Of a stretch of 64,000 nt of DNA, positions 22,650 to 34,691 are shown piece after piece. Source of the stretch: Nepenthes gracilis (lineage: Eukaryota; Streptophyta; Magnoliopsida; Caryophyllales; Nepenthaceae). Position numbers and translations under genes: made by a program. The stretch is taken from contig BSYO01000025.1 of NCBI GenBank assembly GCA_033239525.1, positions 2,142,001 to 2,206,000 of the forward strand. The letters are read 5' to 3'. Numbering within the stretch: position 1 is the first letter of the stretch; the number at the start of each line of letters is the position of its first letter. The notes beneath the pieces were generated by a model. That model ran no database searches. It saw only the letters and a list, made by a program, of their open reading frames with translations, and was not told the DNA's origin.

Positions 22650-23516
22650 ATTAGTTACTAAAAGGCAACCATATGAGCCCCTCTACTGATATAACAGTTT
22701 CATAACATTTATTAAAATCTATTTTACAAATAAAAAGAAAGATTTTTTTTTAAAAAAAAAAGAGAGGGAAAAAATTTAAAAAGGAAATTATTTTCTCTAT
22801 CTATATATAAATATAATATTATAAAATAATTATACATAAATTATATAAATATTATTTCTCTCTCCTTGAAAATTTATCCAAACAACTTGGTGTTCATGTA
22901 CGTACGTAGAGTATGATAATTAAATGAAAGTAGGGCCCATATGTTTTCAGGCCGACAGAGACGCAAGGTTTCCAGTGCTCAGAGTGGTGGCGCCACCAGG
23001 CCCAGTGCAGCCCAGAAACAGCCACGCCGCCCTTTAATCAGCCCCCACTCCTTTTGGCAGGTTGGTAGGGTTCACATCACACCTCATTTAATCTGTTTCA
23101 GTCCGTGGGGACGACCCACTGAAATAAGTTGCCAATTGTAATATTTTTTAATTATTTTTAAGATATTTATAAATAATATAATATTTTATTTATCTAACTA
23201 TTTTAATAAATTTATATAAAAATATATAAATGAATAAGATATTATATATTTTTAATAGTACAATAAAAATATTTTTAGAGCATTTCTCTTTATGAATATG
23301 GATTTGGTCTCCCATCATAATTAACACGGTCAATAGTCATAAATATCCATTGCTGATTAGTAATTTTCTCTGAATATTATTAAGGACCATTTGCCGTACC
23401 ATATTGTCATATTATGAAGTTTAAATATGGTCTTGAAATCACGAGGAAAAATAACATCAATTTTTTTTTAATTTTTAGACTCGCCTATCAAAAGTAAATA
23501 CTAAATGATATATAGT
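22650..23516. other. spacer with GC island, no gene seen
   Basis: AT-rich except 22935-23130, which is GC-rich (GGCGCCACC, CCACGCCGCC) and opens a short plus frame of no recognised family. AT-rich palindromic runs lie around 22780-22860. Confidence 0.4.
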
Positions 23517-25331
23517 TGATGCGTTTATAGATCTGAATTATTATACAAATTAGTGAGCCGCTTGATCTTTTTTGGTGGGTCGAATTAAAACGGATCCGAT
23601 ATTTGTCACTTTAAATTTGGATTCTGCACATCACAACTAATAAATAAGAGGTCGAAGAATGACAGAAACTTGCTATCTGGTATATCCTCTAATATTTAAG
23701 TTAGAAATCTTTCTTAAATAGATAGAAAGATAGGACAAATAAATAAATGAAGTATGGATATGTGTAATAAAAAATTGAGTGTATGAGTGCGCTTAACTAG
23801 GAGCGACTTACAAATGGAGATCTGGGCTCTGATAAGTGGACCCGACTAGGAGGTGGCTTTGAGAGAATGAGGATTGAGTTCTACTGAATGCACCTGACTA
23901 AAGGGTTGCTTTGAGAGATAGAGAATTAGGCTTCGGCAGGTATGCCCTACTAGGGGCAACTTTGAGAGATGAAGGATTAAGTTCTGACGGGTGTGCCCTA
24001 TTAGGGAAAATTTTAAAAAACGGATGATTGAGTTTCGATGGATGCGTCCTGTTATGGGGCGTCTTTGAGAGATGGAGATTAAATTTCGTTGGGTGCACCA
24101 AACTAGAGGGCGGTTTTGAGAGATGGAGGATTGTGCCCCTACGGGTATGCCCTACTAGGGGATGGTTTTGAAAGATTGAGGATTGAGCTCTGGCGGGTGC
24201 ACCCTACTAAGGGGCGGCTTTGAGATATGGAGGATTGAACTCTAATGGGTGCCTTTACTAGGGGCGATTTTGAGAGATGAAGGATTAAGCTCCATTCGGT
24301 ATGTTCCGTTAGGGGGCAGCTTTGAGAGATGGATGACTGAGTTCCTACGAGTACACTCTATTAGGGGCGGCTTTAAGAGATGGAGTTCTGAACTCTGTTG
24401 AGTACGCCCGACAGAGAGGCAGCTTACTAGAGGGAAAGAGTTTTGCACTCGTTAAGGAATGGCTGGCTGATGAATGTATTCACAAATGGGTGGCTAACTA
24501 GAAAAGGAAAAGATTCTTGAGTGCTAGTGATAAAGAGAGGGACATTCATGGGTCTCCTCTCCGGCTAAAGATGGAGAGGTTCTCTATACCACGCTCCATG
24601 AGTCACCTTCACTAGTCTTGTGGCTCGAAGACTCAAAGCCGACGGAAGGCCTATACAACCATTGGTTGGAGCAAAAGAATGAAGCCTCTCTAAAGACAAG
24701 AAGGGAGTGGGCATGCCTTCCGAGCCTTTTCTCTCTGTGTGTTCCTTTTTTTTTCTTTTATTTTGCTCTTCCTATTTCTATCTTATTGGAGATCTCTCTT
24801 GCTAGTAGGGATGAAGGAGTATTTATAATCTTGGAGTAGGTTTAGTCTTGTTTGGGTACCAAGGTCAGCTGTCGATTGCCCTAGTGGATCTGCTAAGCTG
24901 TCTTAACGATTACGCATAAGGTGAGTATGGTAACCCTAATTTCTTGGGGATATTCCTTCCTTTGTTGGGGCGATCACAGAGATCATCGCATAGCGACTGC
25001 CTTTTTGGAGACGATTTGCTAAATTGTGACTATCATCGTAAGAAGTGCATGATCTTGTGCAAAATCTAAATTGCCCCTATAATTTTAGCAAGTGCGGTAG
25101 ACTAGTCATCACCATCTACAGATGATGTTGTGGCCACGAGGAATCACGCGTTAGTAGCGGCATATGGGCTCACCCACTAGGCAGGTGCCACTGGGTCGAG
25201 CTACTGATTGGGTTTGCTATGGCGCCTTTTGGGCCTTGAGTTTTATGAAATCTTACTGAGCTTCTATTTCTTGGATGCATTTGATGGTGGGTTAAATTTT
25301 AGGTCGGCCCATAAAGCTACCAAACCCATTA
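23517..25331 (-). repeat. solo LTR, TGATGC family (copy A)
   Basis: Starts TGATGCG at 23517 and ends near CCATTA at 25331, flanked by ATAGT and ATAGC, a 5-bp duplication with one change. Family landmarks on the plus strand: GAATTATTATACAAATTAG at the start, ACATCACAACTAATAAATA near 23630, TCCTCTAATATTTAAGTTAG near 23690, and GGTCGGCCCAT near the end. Minus-strand TATA (GATTATAAATAC) is at 24827-24816. At about 1815 bp it is the longest copy because of the minisatellite it carries. Confidence 0.8.
23780..24430 (-). repeat. 57-bp minisatellite inside LTR copy A
   Basis: Eleven to twelve tandem units with the core GAGAGATGGAGGATTGAG followed by a variable GGGTG.ACCCTACTAGGGG and GGCTTT. Unit length about 56-57 bp. 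Because 57 is divisible by three, the minus strand yields long periodic frames (RTHPSKLNHP.., 19-residue period) that are by-products and not genes. Confidence 0.88.
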
Positions 25332-25339
25332 ATAGCTAA

Positions 25340-25900
25340 GGTTCAATAAGTTTTGCATATTATATTAAAGTATATTTAAAAATAGAGGTAAAAAGGGAAT
25401 AGGATGGGTAAGGTTTAAGTTTAAATTTTATTATAATTGTGATTAATTAAATTAAAATAATTAAAATTGAGGTTAAATGATAAAAAAATTTGGATAAAAA
25501 GTCAAAATTAGATTGGATCACATAGAATTGATGGATAGCTAATCGGCGCTGGAAGTAGGCCCATGCATGGGATCGGTAGAGTGATCGTTCCTAATCGGAG
25601 TCTGAGCATGCTTTCCAATATGCTTGTGCTCAAAGCATGCTCAAAAGCGGTTTTTATAACCTTAGCGCTCAAGCTTGTGCATCGCTAAATTTAGCCGTGG
25701 TGCTTAACGTACGCTTGATGTATTCTCGAGCGCCAGTTTAATATAGATATGAGGCCCTGTTGATTTTCAATCATTTTCTATAGAGTTTTGCAAAAGGAGA
25801 GAGAATGAGAAGAGAAGAAGAGTGAGAAGAAAGAGAGGAAGTTAGAGAAGACCAATTTAAGTGAATTCAAGCTAGATTTTTGATAATTTAGAGTTAATGT
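25340..25900 (+). repeat. probable plus-strand chromovirus LTR fragment
   Basis: Organisation parallels the LTR at 30372: AT-rich start, a block with repeated GCTCAAGC/CTCGAGCGCC motifs (25600-25735), a TATA-like TTAATATAGATATG, then purine-rich GGAGAGAGAATGAGAAG and a GAATTCAAGCTAG region. Ends not defined. Confidence 0.4.
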
Positions 25901-26250
25901 AAGTACATTCCAAGCTTTCTTTCATTTATTACTTTTTTTTAATTTTTAGAATATTTCTTATCTCATATACTCATATATGACATAGTTTCGTAGTTAAAAT
26001 ATTTATATTTGACATACATGTAAAAAGTCCCCCTATTTTTTCTGAAATTATGCATAAAATTCATGTTCAAGTATATAGTCATTACATAATTCAATTGTTT
26101 TTGACAATAACCTCACATGCATATCCAGAAATTATGATTTGATATTTTTTCATGTTTGATTTTCATTTATAAATTCTTGCATGTTTAAAATTATTAAAAA
26201 TATAATTTACATATTCTAAAAGCTTAATTAAAATTTTTAATGATCTATCT

Positions 26251-27600
26251 TGTTTGAGGCCTCCTCAAATGAGCAATAATTTGAACAAAGCCTTCATATT
26301 TTTGTAAAAGGTGCTTATCTCTTCCTCTAAAGAACTGTATCTATTGAAAAAATTTTGCTAATATAAGATCTTTCATATCGAATTATATAGATTACCTCTT
26401 TTGATATTCCCAATAAGTTATTAATTAAAAATATATTCTCCAAAATGAAAAGGCTTTGATAATAATAATATTTTACTTTAGAATTTTCATAAGAAAGTAT
26501 TGTAAGTATAAGGATACTTTTCTTTGTATAGCTCAGCCATGATGTATGAAAAAAGTGACTGCTGACCTATTATAATCTCAAAAGAATACTTGTTTGAAAA
26601 GAAAAACTTTTGAGTATTAAAACAAAAGTGAGCCACATCAAGAATCTTCAATCAATCATTCCAACTAGCACTCACAAAATATCAAAGGTACTCCTTAATA
26701 GGCCATTAAATCACTATGTTTGATTGACAGTTTAAGGATAGTAGAATGAGAAGATATTCGATTCTAAATTGAGCAATCTAAATGGTTCAAACCAAAAGGC
26801 TTAAATGAAGAATATCATAAAAAAATTAAAAAGCAAATTTTAGGATTCTTCAACATTGGATGACATCATTGAAGAAAATAGACATCTCTTTCTTAAATTA
26901 TGATTTGAATGCAAAAAATTGATATACTTTGAAATTATATATCTTATTCAAGATTTAATTCAGTACTTACTTATTTTTACTAAAACCTTGGGATGTCAAG
27001 GGAAAACACATTAAAATGGTTTCATTAAAGATAGTGAGAGGAAATCAATTTAGAATTTATCATTCAATGGATGTTTATTTTGACAGTGAAACAAATTTTT
27101 CATAAAAGTTATTAAATTATGGATTTAATTTAGGTCAATTAACCTTTAGTAGTCTTTGGGTATAACCAATAGTTGACAGCAATGGATATCATTTTATTCT
27201 TTTAATTATCCTGATAGTCCTTTAGCATTAAGTATGAAAACTTGGTGTCCTTTTATAAGGATCAATCCATCGTCAACCCAAAATCTTTGAGTCTTACCTT
27301 TGCGAATAAGTTAAAATACAGTCATAGTCATTGGGTCATTCTCAAAGTTTACTTTAACCATTAATTGAATAATGGTTAATGTCTCTATTTATTAACGATG
27401 GGATAGATTTGGGAAATTGAGACATGAGATCTAAAATCATCCAGGTCATCATCTATTAAAGAGGGCTAAGAGATATCAATGTATGGATAGTTTTAATGTT
27501 CTAACTCTAAGTTGAATTCCACTAAAACTTATTGCCACCAAACTTGTTTTGATGTTAACAGGACATGCTGTGAAAAAGATATGGTTGAGTATATTAAATG
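26251..27600 (-). pseudogene. chromovirus integrase relic, copy 1
   Basis: Minus strand, right to left: near 27330-27170 DGLILIKGHQVFILNAKGLS (family DGLILYKGR..IP...L), the integrase N-terminus; near 26635-26610 the LLDVAHFCF-type stretch; at about 26615-26515 YSFEIIIGQQ (family SPFE..TGQQP); at 26400-26255 DLILAKFF..FFRGRDKHLLQKYEGFVQII (family G..VLVK..LRG.HKGLLRRYEGPF). Many stops. Shares long nearly identical blocks with 28195-29050. Confidence 0.72.
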
Positions 27601-27999
27601 CAAATAATTGTCACCACAAATTTAAAAATACAAGCAAATAATTTCTCCAAATTATAACAATCAAATGCATAATCACTTGCAACGCTTTCATTTGTAATAT
27701 AGAATCATTTGAACCTATTTGACTTTTGGTCTCATTACTACTAAAAGTCCAATTTTTATAATAAAATATTTAATTTTTTAGATGATAAAATGATCAAATT
27801 GAATGCACCTCAAAATACTTAAAATATCTAAAGGATATGTTAAACCGGATATAAAATTAATAATAATAACTCTAGAATAAAAACTTATTTATAATTAAGG
27901 TTTAACACTTTATCTTCAAGATAGCTTTGACATTACATTTTTATTCCAAAATTAGTTTGAACAAAATACTTAGATATAAATACTACCATCTCAAGAATT

Positions 28000-29050
28000 G
28001 TCAAACTATCCCGGTCCAAATGAAACTGACATTATATTTGTTCAATCCATAAATTGTCACGAGGAAAAGTATTTGATTGAAAAAATCCAAATTGGTGCAT
28101 TGTGATAGATTGAAAAGGATCTTCCATGTCAATATAATGTCACTCAGAGTTTTCACATGATAAAATAGTAAAATTATCCATTTTTAAATATTCTTGTTGG
28201 AGGCCTCCTCAAATGAGCAATAATTTGAACAAAGCCTTCATATTTCTGTAAAAGGTGCTTATCTCTTCCTCTAAGGAACTGTATCTATTGAAAAAATTTT
28301 ACTAATATAAGATCTTTCATATCGAATTATATAGATTACCTCTTTTGATATTCCCACTTCTTCATTCGATAAGACGCTTTCTATAGGTAGGCTTTGATAA
28401 TCTCTATATTTTACTTTTACTTTCAAATAAAGTTGTAAGTATAATGATACTTTTCTTTGTATAGCTCAGCCATGATGTATGAAAAAAGTGACTGCCGATC
28501 TATTATAATCTCAAAAGAATACTTGTTTGAAAAGATCGGGTCTCCTTTTTAAAACAAAAGTGAGCCACATCAAGAAGAAGGAATCAATCATTTTAACTAG
28601 CAAAGACAAAATATCAAAGAAAACTTGTTAGAATATGAATTAAATGTAACTTTTAGTTTGATTAAAAGTAAGAGGATAGTAGAATGAATAAGGTTCAATT
28701 CGTAAGTGGGGAAATCTAAATGGTTCAAACCAAAAGGGTTTCAAAATTAAAAGACAAGTATTTATTTAATAATATTTTAGGATACATTTAAAACATTGGA
28801 TGACATGGTTGAAGAAAACAGACATCTCTCCCCTTAAATTATCTCTTGAAGTCAGAAAAAAGTGATATACTTTGAGAATCGGTCCACGACTATCAAGATA
28901 TATGAGTACTAATTAACTTGGGAAAACCCTGGGATGAAGTCAAGGAAAACACATTCTTATGGTTCACTAGGCATAGTGAGAGGTTCCAACAATCCCGCCA
29001 ACTTTTATCATTCAATCTCACATTATTGACAGGTGAAACAAAATTTTTCA
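28000..29050 (-). pseudogene. chromovirus integrase relic, copy 2
   Basis: Same blocks as copy 1: YEGFVQIIAHLRRP at about 28250-28200, SFEIII..QSLFSYIMAELYKE at 28520-28430, LLDVAHFCF near 28590-28560. Left of it, about 28190-28000, is a possible degraded chromodomain segment (WTGI/WK-type), uncertain. Two copies lie in direct order, so either one element was duplicated or two related elements decayed side by side. Confidence 0.68.
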
Positions 29051-29059
29051 TAACTCATT

Positions 29060-30371
29060 AGATCAACCCGACATCTTGTAATATTATATATTGTCATCTA
29101 TAGTAGACTAATCATAAAAATGAGCCTAGACAAATATTATCATGAAATTTATAATGGCAAACCAACTTATGTCTAAATTGCGAAAATTATATTTTAATAT
29201 TATCCATTATAATTAAAATAAAAAAATAGACTCCAAACTATAAATAAATTCTTTAACTATATTCATTCAATGGTCATTTATCCACTCTTATAAGAATTAA
29301 ATACCCACTAATTTAGAAGGGTTTTAAAATATTTAATGTAAGCCTAATGGTCAATAAATCATATATAAAATGTATGAGAATGTATAAGTGAAATAGGAAT
29401 AAACGACAGTAAGTCAAAATCACATACAAAAATTTAAAATATCCAATTCTCAATAAATAAGTTTCAAAATATGATTATATTTGAAATATCCGACATATAC
29501 GAATATATGAAATATACGAAGGCCCATGAAACACATATAAAAATGTATTGAAAATATGAAAAATATAAGAATTATGTAAAAAATATGTAAAAATAAAAGA
29601 ACTAATGACTGATAACTCACACTCCGACTAATCAATAGATAAACTTTAAAGATCAAACTATATATATTTCTAATATCGTGGGGCCAATACACTACTATTC
29701 AAGATATATAAACAGGCTATCTATAATACTCTATAGATAGAGTTGAATACTGCTATCCATGGATTTTAAATTTGATCTTTAAGTCATGTATAGTATACTA
29801 GCATATATTTGAATATAATCAATTCATATTTATGATATACTTATTCTGTCAAAATAGATAATTGTATATCACATGTAAAACATTAAATACTTCTCTAAAT
29901 CAGAAAAAAAGTAAAATTTCTATTCTACTTTAAAAAATAAAATTCTCATCAAATATTTACATAAAAAATACACGCAAAATTAAATATACAAAAAATTTAT
30001 AATTTCCTCAATAATATCTCAAATGTAACATAAATATTCAAATAATTCATATATTCAACAAAAACAAATGTACAGGCAATAATATTTAAAAAGGAGCAAA
30101 AATGGAAACAATAAATTAAACCAAATATTTAGAAAAATTTTAGACATAATCGGAAGAAAAATAGAAAAAGTTTAACAATAACTTAAAAAATGGGCTTAGA
30201 TTAACTTGTTTTAAACAAAATATTTACCTCGATTTGACATAAAATATCATCAAAATCTCATTCTTTCGCGTTTCTATCCTCTTCGCTCTCTTCTTATTTT
30301 CCTTCTTTTCTTCTCTTCTCTTCTTTACAAAAAAATGTTCGAAAATTAGGCAGAGGGCTTAATATACCAAT
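29060..30371. other. AT-rich debris, possible minus-strand LTR remnant
   Basis: Mostly A/T. The stretch 30240-30340 is pyrimidine-rich (CTTCGCTCTCTTCTT, CTTCTCTTCTCTTC) and mirrors the purine-rich leader of the LTRs at 25790 and 30735, suggesting a minus-oriented LTR remnant. No ends found. Confidence 0.35.
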
Positions 30372-32174
30372 TGTAAGGTACCGATTTTTAAAATATAATA
30401 ATTAGGAGTAATTAAGTTAATATAATCAAAATTAGGTTTAAAATAAATAGGAAAATAAGTTTTGGAAGCAAAATAGAGTGAAAATAGAAGGGCCGCCAGT
30501 TGCTCGCTCGAGCGACACTGGGACGCAAAATCAAGTATGCACGCCAACTACTTGCCCAAAGCACCCTCAAGGGGCGAATTCCAAAACTTTTGTACTTGAA
30601 GCATGCCCGAGGAGTGCCCGACGAGCGCCCAATGTGCAATTTCCAAAAAGTTGCGCCCAATGATCACCCGAAGAACACCCGAGGCTCCAGTTTGGGTATA
30701 TAACCCGCACCGTTAGCATTTTCCATCACTTTTCAATGAAATAGAGAGAGAGGAGAGAGAGAGAGTACAACAAAGAAGAGAGAAAGGGAGAGTTCAACGC
30801 TTCAAAGTCCAATTCAGACTTAGAGCTAGTTGAGAAACTTGTATATCGGGTCGAGACAAGTGTATTCATATATTTTTCTTTATCTTGTTGCTCTTTTTGT
30901 TTCATTTTATTTGAATATTTTTATTTAAATATCCATTTAAATCTAGATTTTGAGATACTTATGTATTAAATGTGTATATATATTAATTTTCTTTTGATTT
31001 CATAGATTTGTGAAGTATTGTGTATATTTGGAAAACCCTAACCTCATGCCTACGTGTTTCTCATGTTATTTCCGGTTATATGTGGAACGTGGCTTTGAAA
31101 ATTGGTAACCCTAACTTCGTGATGGTTATTACTTTAATTATTTGATATTTATTTATATGTATTTTGCATATGTTATTTTATATGTTCCAGAAATTATATT
31201 GGGTACTTTGTATGAAGGAATTTGTTGTCCGAAAATTCTAATAATTTGTTAAGCTCATGTGGAAAGAATTTTCCTAATTGTTCCCAAGTTCTATGTCCAT
31301 TTATGCATGTATTTAAAATTATGTGAAGACTCTAATAAAAAATATATACTTGTGATATGGAAAAAAATAAGAAGGGAGATCCACAATTTGTTATGATGTA
31401 TAAATCGTTCTCTAGGAAGTGAGAACTAAGTGATAAGAATTAAGTGAGAAAATTTTATTAAGAATAAGTAACTAAAAAATTAGATTAAGGTTTTATATTT
31501 CAGAGAGTGATATTTCCTAATATCCATTAGGATATTACAGTGGTTGACTGAGGAATGTCCCTGGGCTATGGGGAGATATTTTGGTGGTATAAGAATTATG
31601 GCCTCATATATTAGGTTAAGGGTATACCGCTCATCACGGGGTATTAAATTACATGAGTAGTATCTTAGAATATGTGAAAATATACACATTCTATTCATCG
31701 TTTGGTTACTCAATTAACTAATAAGACCTACTAGCCTTAATCCCTAAATGTAAATGAATTTCTACATGTTTTAAAAGTTAAAGGAATCAGATAAAATGTG
31801 AAAAGATAAATATGTTTTGAAAAGATATTTAATCATGTCATTATGCTTATGTATTTGTATCATAGTTCTATTCCGTTCATTTGATTTATTTTAAGTATTC
31901 TTACTATTTTTCTTATCTTCAGATAGTACGAGTTGATACATGATTGAAGAAGATTAGAGTTTGAAGATTTCTAGGCTTGGAGGTTGATGATTTTGTGTAA
32001 TTGTGTATATGTAGGATGAAAATATTTATGTGTTTTGATTATTTTGATGATATTCTAAATAGTTTAGTTTCTACTATGTATTGATGATATTATATATTTT
32101 CGTAGGTCACTATAATTTATTTTTGGTACCTAGTGGCATCTTTCTGTCCTGATATTGTATTCGGGGATATGACA
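30372..32174 (+). repeat. long plus-strand chromovirus-type 5' LTR (~1.8 kb)
   Basis: Starts TGTAAGGTACC and ends GGGATATGACA, followed by TTAGAGCCATG, which looks like a shortened iMet primer site (family TGGTATCAGAGCCATG). U3 holds a 30480-30680 block with GCTCGAGCG and CCCGAGGAGTGCCC modules, then TATA, then a GA-rich leader. Only this LTR and ~170 bp of leader remain; the body is gone or separated. Confidence 0.65.
30697..30703 (+). promoter_or_regulatory. LTR TATA box
   Basis: TATATAA in the context GGGTATATAACCC, about 40 bp before a GA-rich presumed transcript leader. A strong core promoter by sequence. Confidence 0.55.
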
Positions 32175-32799
32175 TTAGAGCCATGAATTTATTGTGGCAA
32201 TTTTGGATCCTGTGTTTGTTTGGTTGATACTATAAGTTGATTATTTTCTTTTTATGGATGGTTTCTAAACCGTTTATATTTAGTCTTGATGGATATTTGT
32301 ACAGGTGTTTTTCAGGTGGCATTTAATTTGGCCACAATTTTTATGTAGGGTTTGTCACACCAAGATTAGCACACGAATGCTAGTTAGGTATGCGTCACAC
32401 GGAAGACCCAATCACATGCATGTACAAGCGTGTCCAACCCCCAAATGAGTGTGACCCATTCTACACAAACCAAGCTCAAGCACCTCTTTACTCACAGGCA
32501 TCACCCCTTACTGCCAACCATGTGGACAAGCGTCCACCATACACGCCTCAATTGTGGCAATTCTACCTCAACTGCATACAGGTGGGCTCTTTTATCCATC
32601 AAGTACTAGATCTTATTTCTCAAAACTTGCTTTTTGTTAAAATTTTAGTTGCACAATTATTTCTCACATTTAGCCAATACATAGAATTTATGATGAATCC
32701 AGGAATCACGTGTTACATAACACAATCTCCTTCATTGCCATAGCTTCTTGAAGGCTTGCTAACATGTCTTCAATTATTTTACATTTTATTCTTCTTGAA
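32175..32799. other. element leader and unassigned sequence
   Basis: First ~170 bp look like retroelement leader. The plus-strand frame at 32390-32743 (117 codons) has no recognised domain and no promoter; I regard it as chance or debris. Confidence 0.35.
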
Positions 32800-33560
32800 T
32801 AAATCTGTTAAAGGTGTATTCTTTTAAATACTTTCTATGAATTGTCGATAATAGTTAATAGGGTTAAAGAATAAGCACAGTTCACTTACACTTGTCGAGA
32901 CTTACCAATTTGAGATAACTTGCACCTTCTTTGAGTCCATTCTGATTTGAATGGAATACTAAGAGTATTCCCAAACTTCATATAGAGATGATTTTCCTTT
33001 GGAATACTAATCTTAGATACTTGAGGAGACTTCTAAGTTTAAACTATATATCACAATATCATCTTAGTAGACTATCACAAATTTATCCAAACATTTATGA
33101 AATACTTGGTTCATTAATGTATAAGATATTGTTGGAGACTTTGTCATTCTGAAGAGAATTACGAGCCACTCAAAAGTTTTATATTTTATAAAGTATGTAG
33201 TTTTTAGCCCATCTTTGTCCATGATTTTGACTTGATGATAGTTGACTCAAGTTGAGCTTTAGAAAGTATTTTACGTTGATCGACTAATTAAGCAAGTTAG
33301 CAATCAACGGATTTGAATAGTGGTTCTTCACGACTACCTCATTTAAAATCTTACATTCAAAGCAAAGATATATATTCTCATCTTTCTTCTTCAAAAATAA
33401 AACAGATATTTCAAAAGTTTCTTTTGAAGGCAAGGTGAACCTTTTGGAGATGAGAGATATATGAAATACATCTCCTTTAAAAGATATAGCCTTTCAAACT
33501 ACTTATGGTTATATCAAGACTAGACCTAAGAGCTCACTTATAATTCAAACTCTCCATAAA
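32800..33560 (-). pseudogene. chromovirus reverse transcriptase relic
   Basis: Minus strand at about 33430-33230 reads ISVLFLKKKDENIYLCFECK, then LNEVVVKNHYSNPLI, a stop, and VKYFLKLNLSQL. The family form is PVLFVKKKDGS.R.C.DYR, LNKVT.KN.YPLP.I, VFSK.DL. Only the fingers region is legible. It may be the body of an element related to the debris at 26251-29050. Confidence 0.7.
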
Positions 33561-34691
33561 TTTAGTCTTTTTCCAAAAAGGGTTGACAATTCATAACAAT
33601 TGACAATTCAACATTAAATGAGATTTGCATAATTATGACAATGTCATGTAACTGGTCAAAATTTCCCCTTGCATGATATTGATATCAGGATTAAGAGTTT
33701 GGTGAAATATGTGTATATATTGATATCACCATGCCATGAAATTGATATTTTTATATGATGGAAAAATCAAAATAATTGTTGTATTATTGATATTTTGTGA
33801 TAAATTGATCAATATTTATTTTTCAGTTTATAATTTTAAAATTTTTTATTATATATATGATACTAATATATATAATCCGATAAATCTAATACCAATAGAG
33901 CTATATCTGACACCTTATATTTTCATCTATATTGTTTATATATTTACTTATATATATTTGAACTTTTTAAAATTACATATGCATGCATGTATATTGTATG
34001 AATATATTTATATGTTTTTTGATGCGTATCTATATATATATATATATTTATGGGCTTCCTAATGGTCTTTTTAAAATGTGAGTCTCTCATCCTTTCAATA
34101 ATTATGATTATTTTAAAAATAATAATATAAAGATTAAAACGATATTTTAATATTCTATTTTGATATAATGCTTGAGATAAGCACAATATGGCCATATATG
34201 TATGTACGTTTATGTCCTCTCAACATTAATTATCTTGGTCAAAGTATTCTTATTTTCTAGGGTTAGGATGAGGGGTTATATTGGAAGAACCAGTTGCAAA
34301 ATCTAGAATTTTAATTTTGGTATAGATTTTTGATGAAAAATCAAATTTGATTTTGGACACTTCATTCTATGAGGAGTGTGGTATAATTTTCACGTAATCA
34401 ATTGCGACTGGCAATCGGCTGTTGTAGCTGCTGCCTCTACTGTTACAACCACCGTATTAATAAATGGAACCGCCACCACGGCCACCTTACCACAGGAATC
34501 ACTAACAACACACCACCATTATTATGTGACGTGAAATCAGTTAGCACCATTAAAAATTGATAAATAGAAGAAATTTGATGTCAATGCACTTAAATTAAAA
34601 TTTTTAATTTGTTAATGAATTTATTTGTTAATCAATAAAGACTTATTTCTATAAAACTAAAAAAAATTATATCATTTTTATCAAAAATATG
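33561..34691. other. AT-rich spacer, no gene seen
   Basis: Strongly AT-rich with a (TA)n run near 34031-34049. A short GC-richer stretch at 34400-34510 has no recognised feature. Confidence 0.5.

Noticed and set aside
23898..24448. Periodic minus-strand ORFs encoding a 19-residue repeat
   Set aside because: They arise because the 57-bp minisatellite period is a multiple of three; there is no start context or conservation in other copies.
26251..29050. The two repeats at 26251-27102 and 28195-29050 as an LTR pair
   Set aside because: They have TG..CA-like ends, but no primer site or polypurine tract adjoins either copy, flanks do not match, and both translate as integrase on the minus strand.
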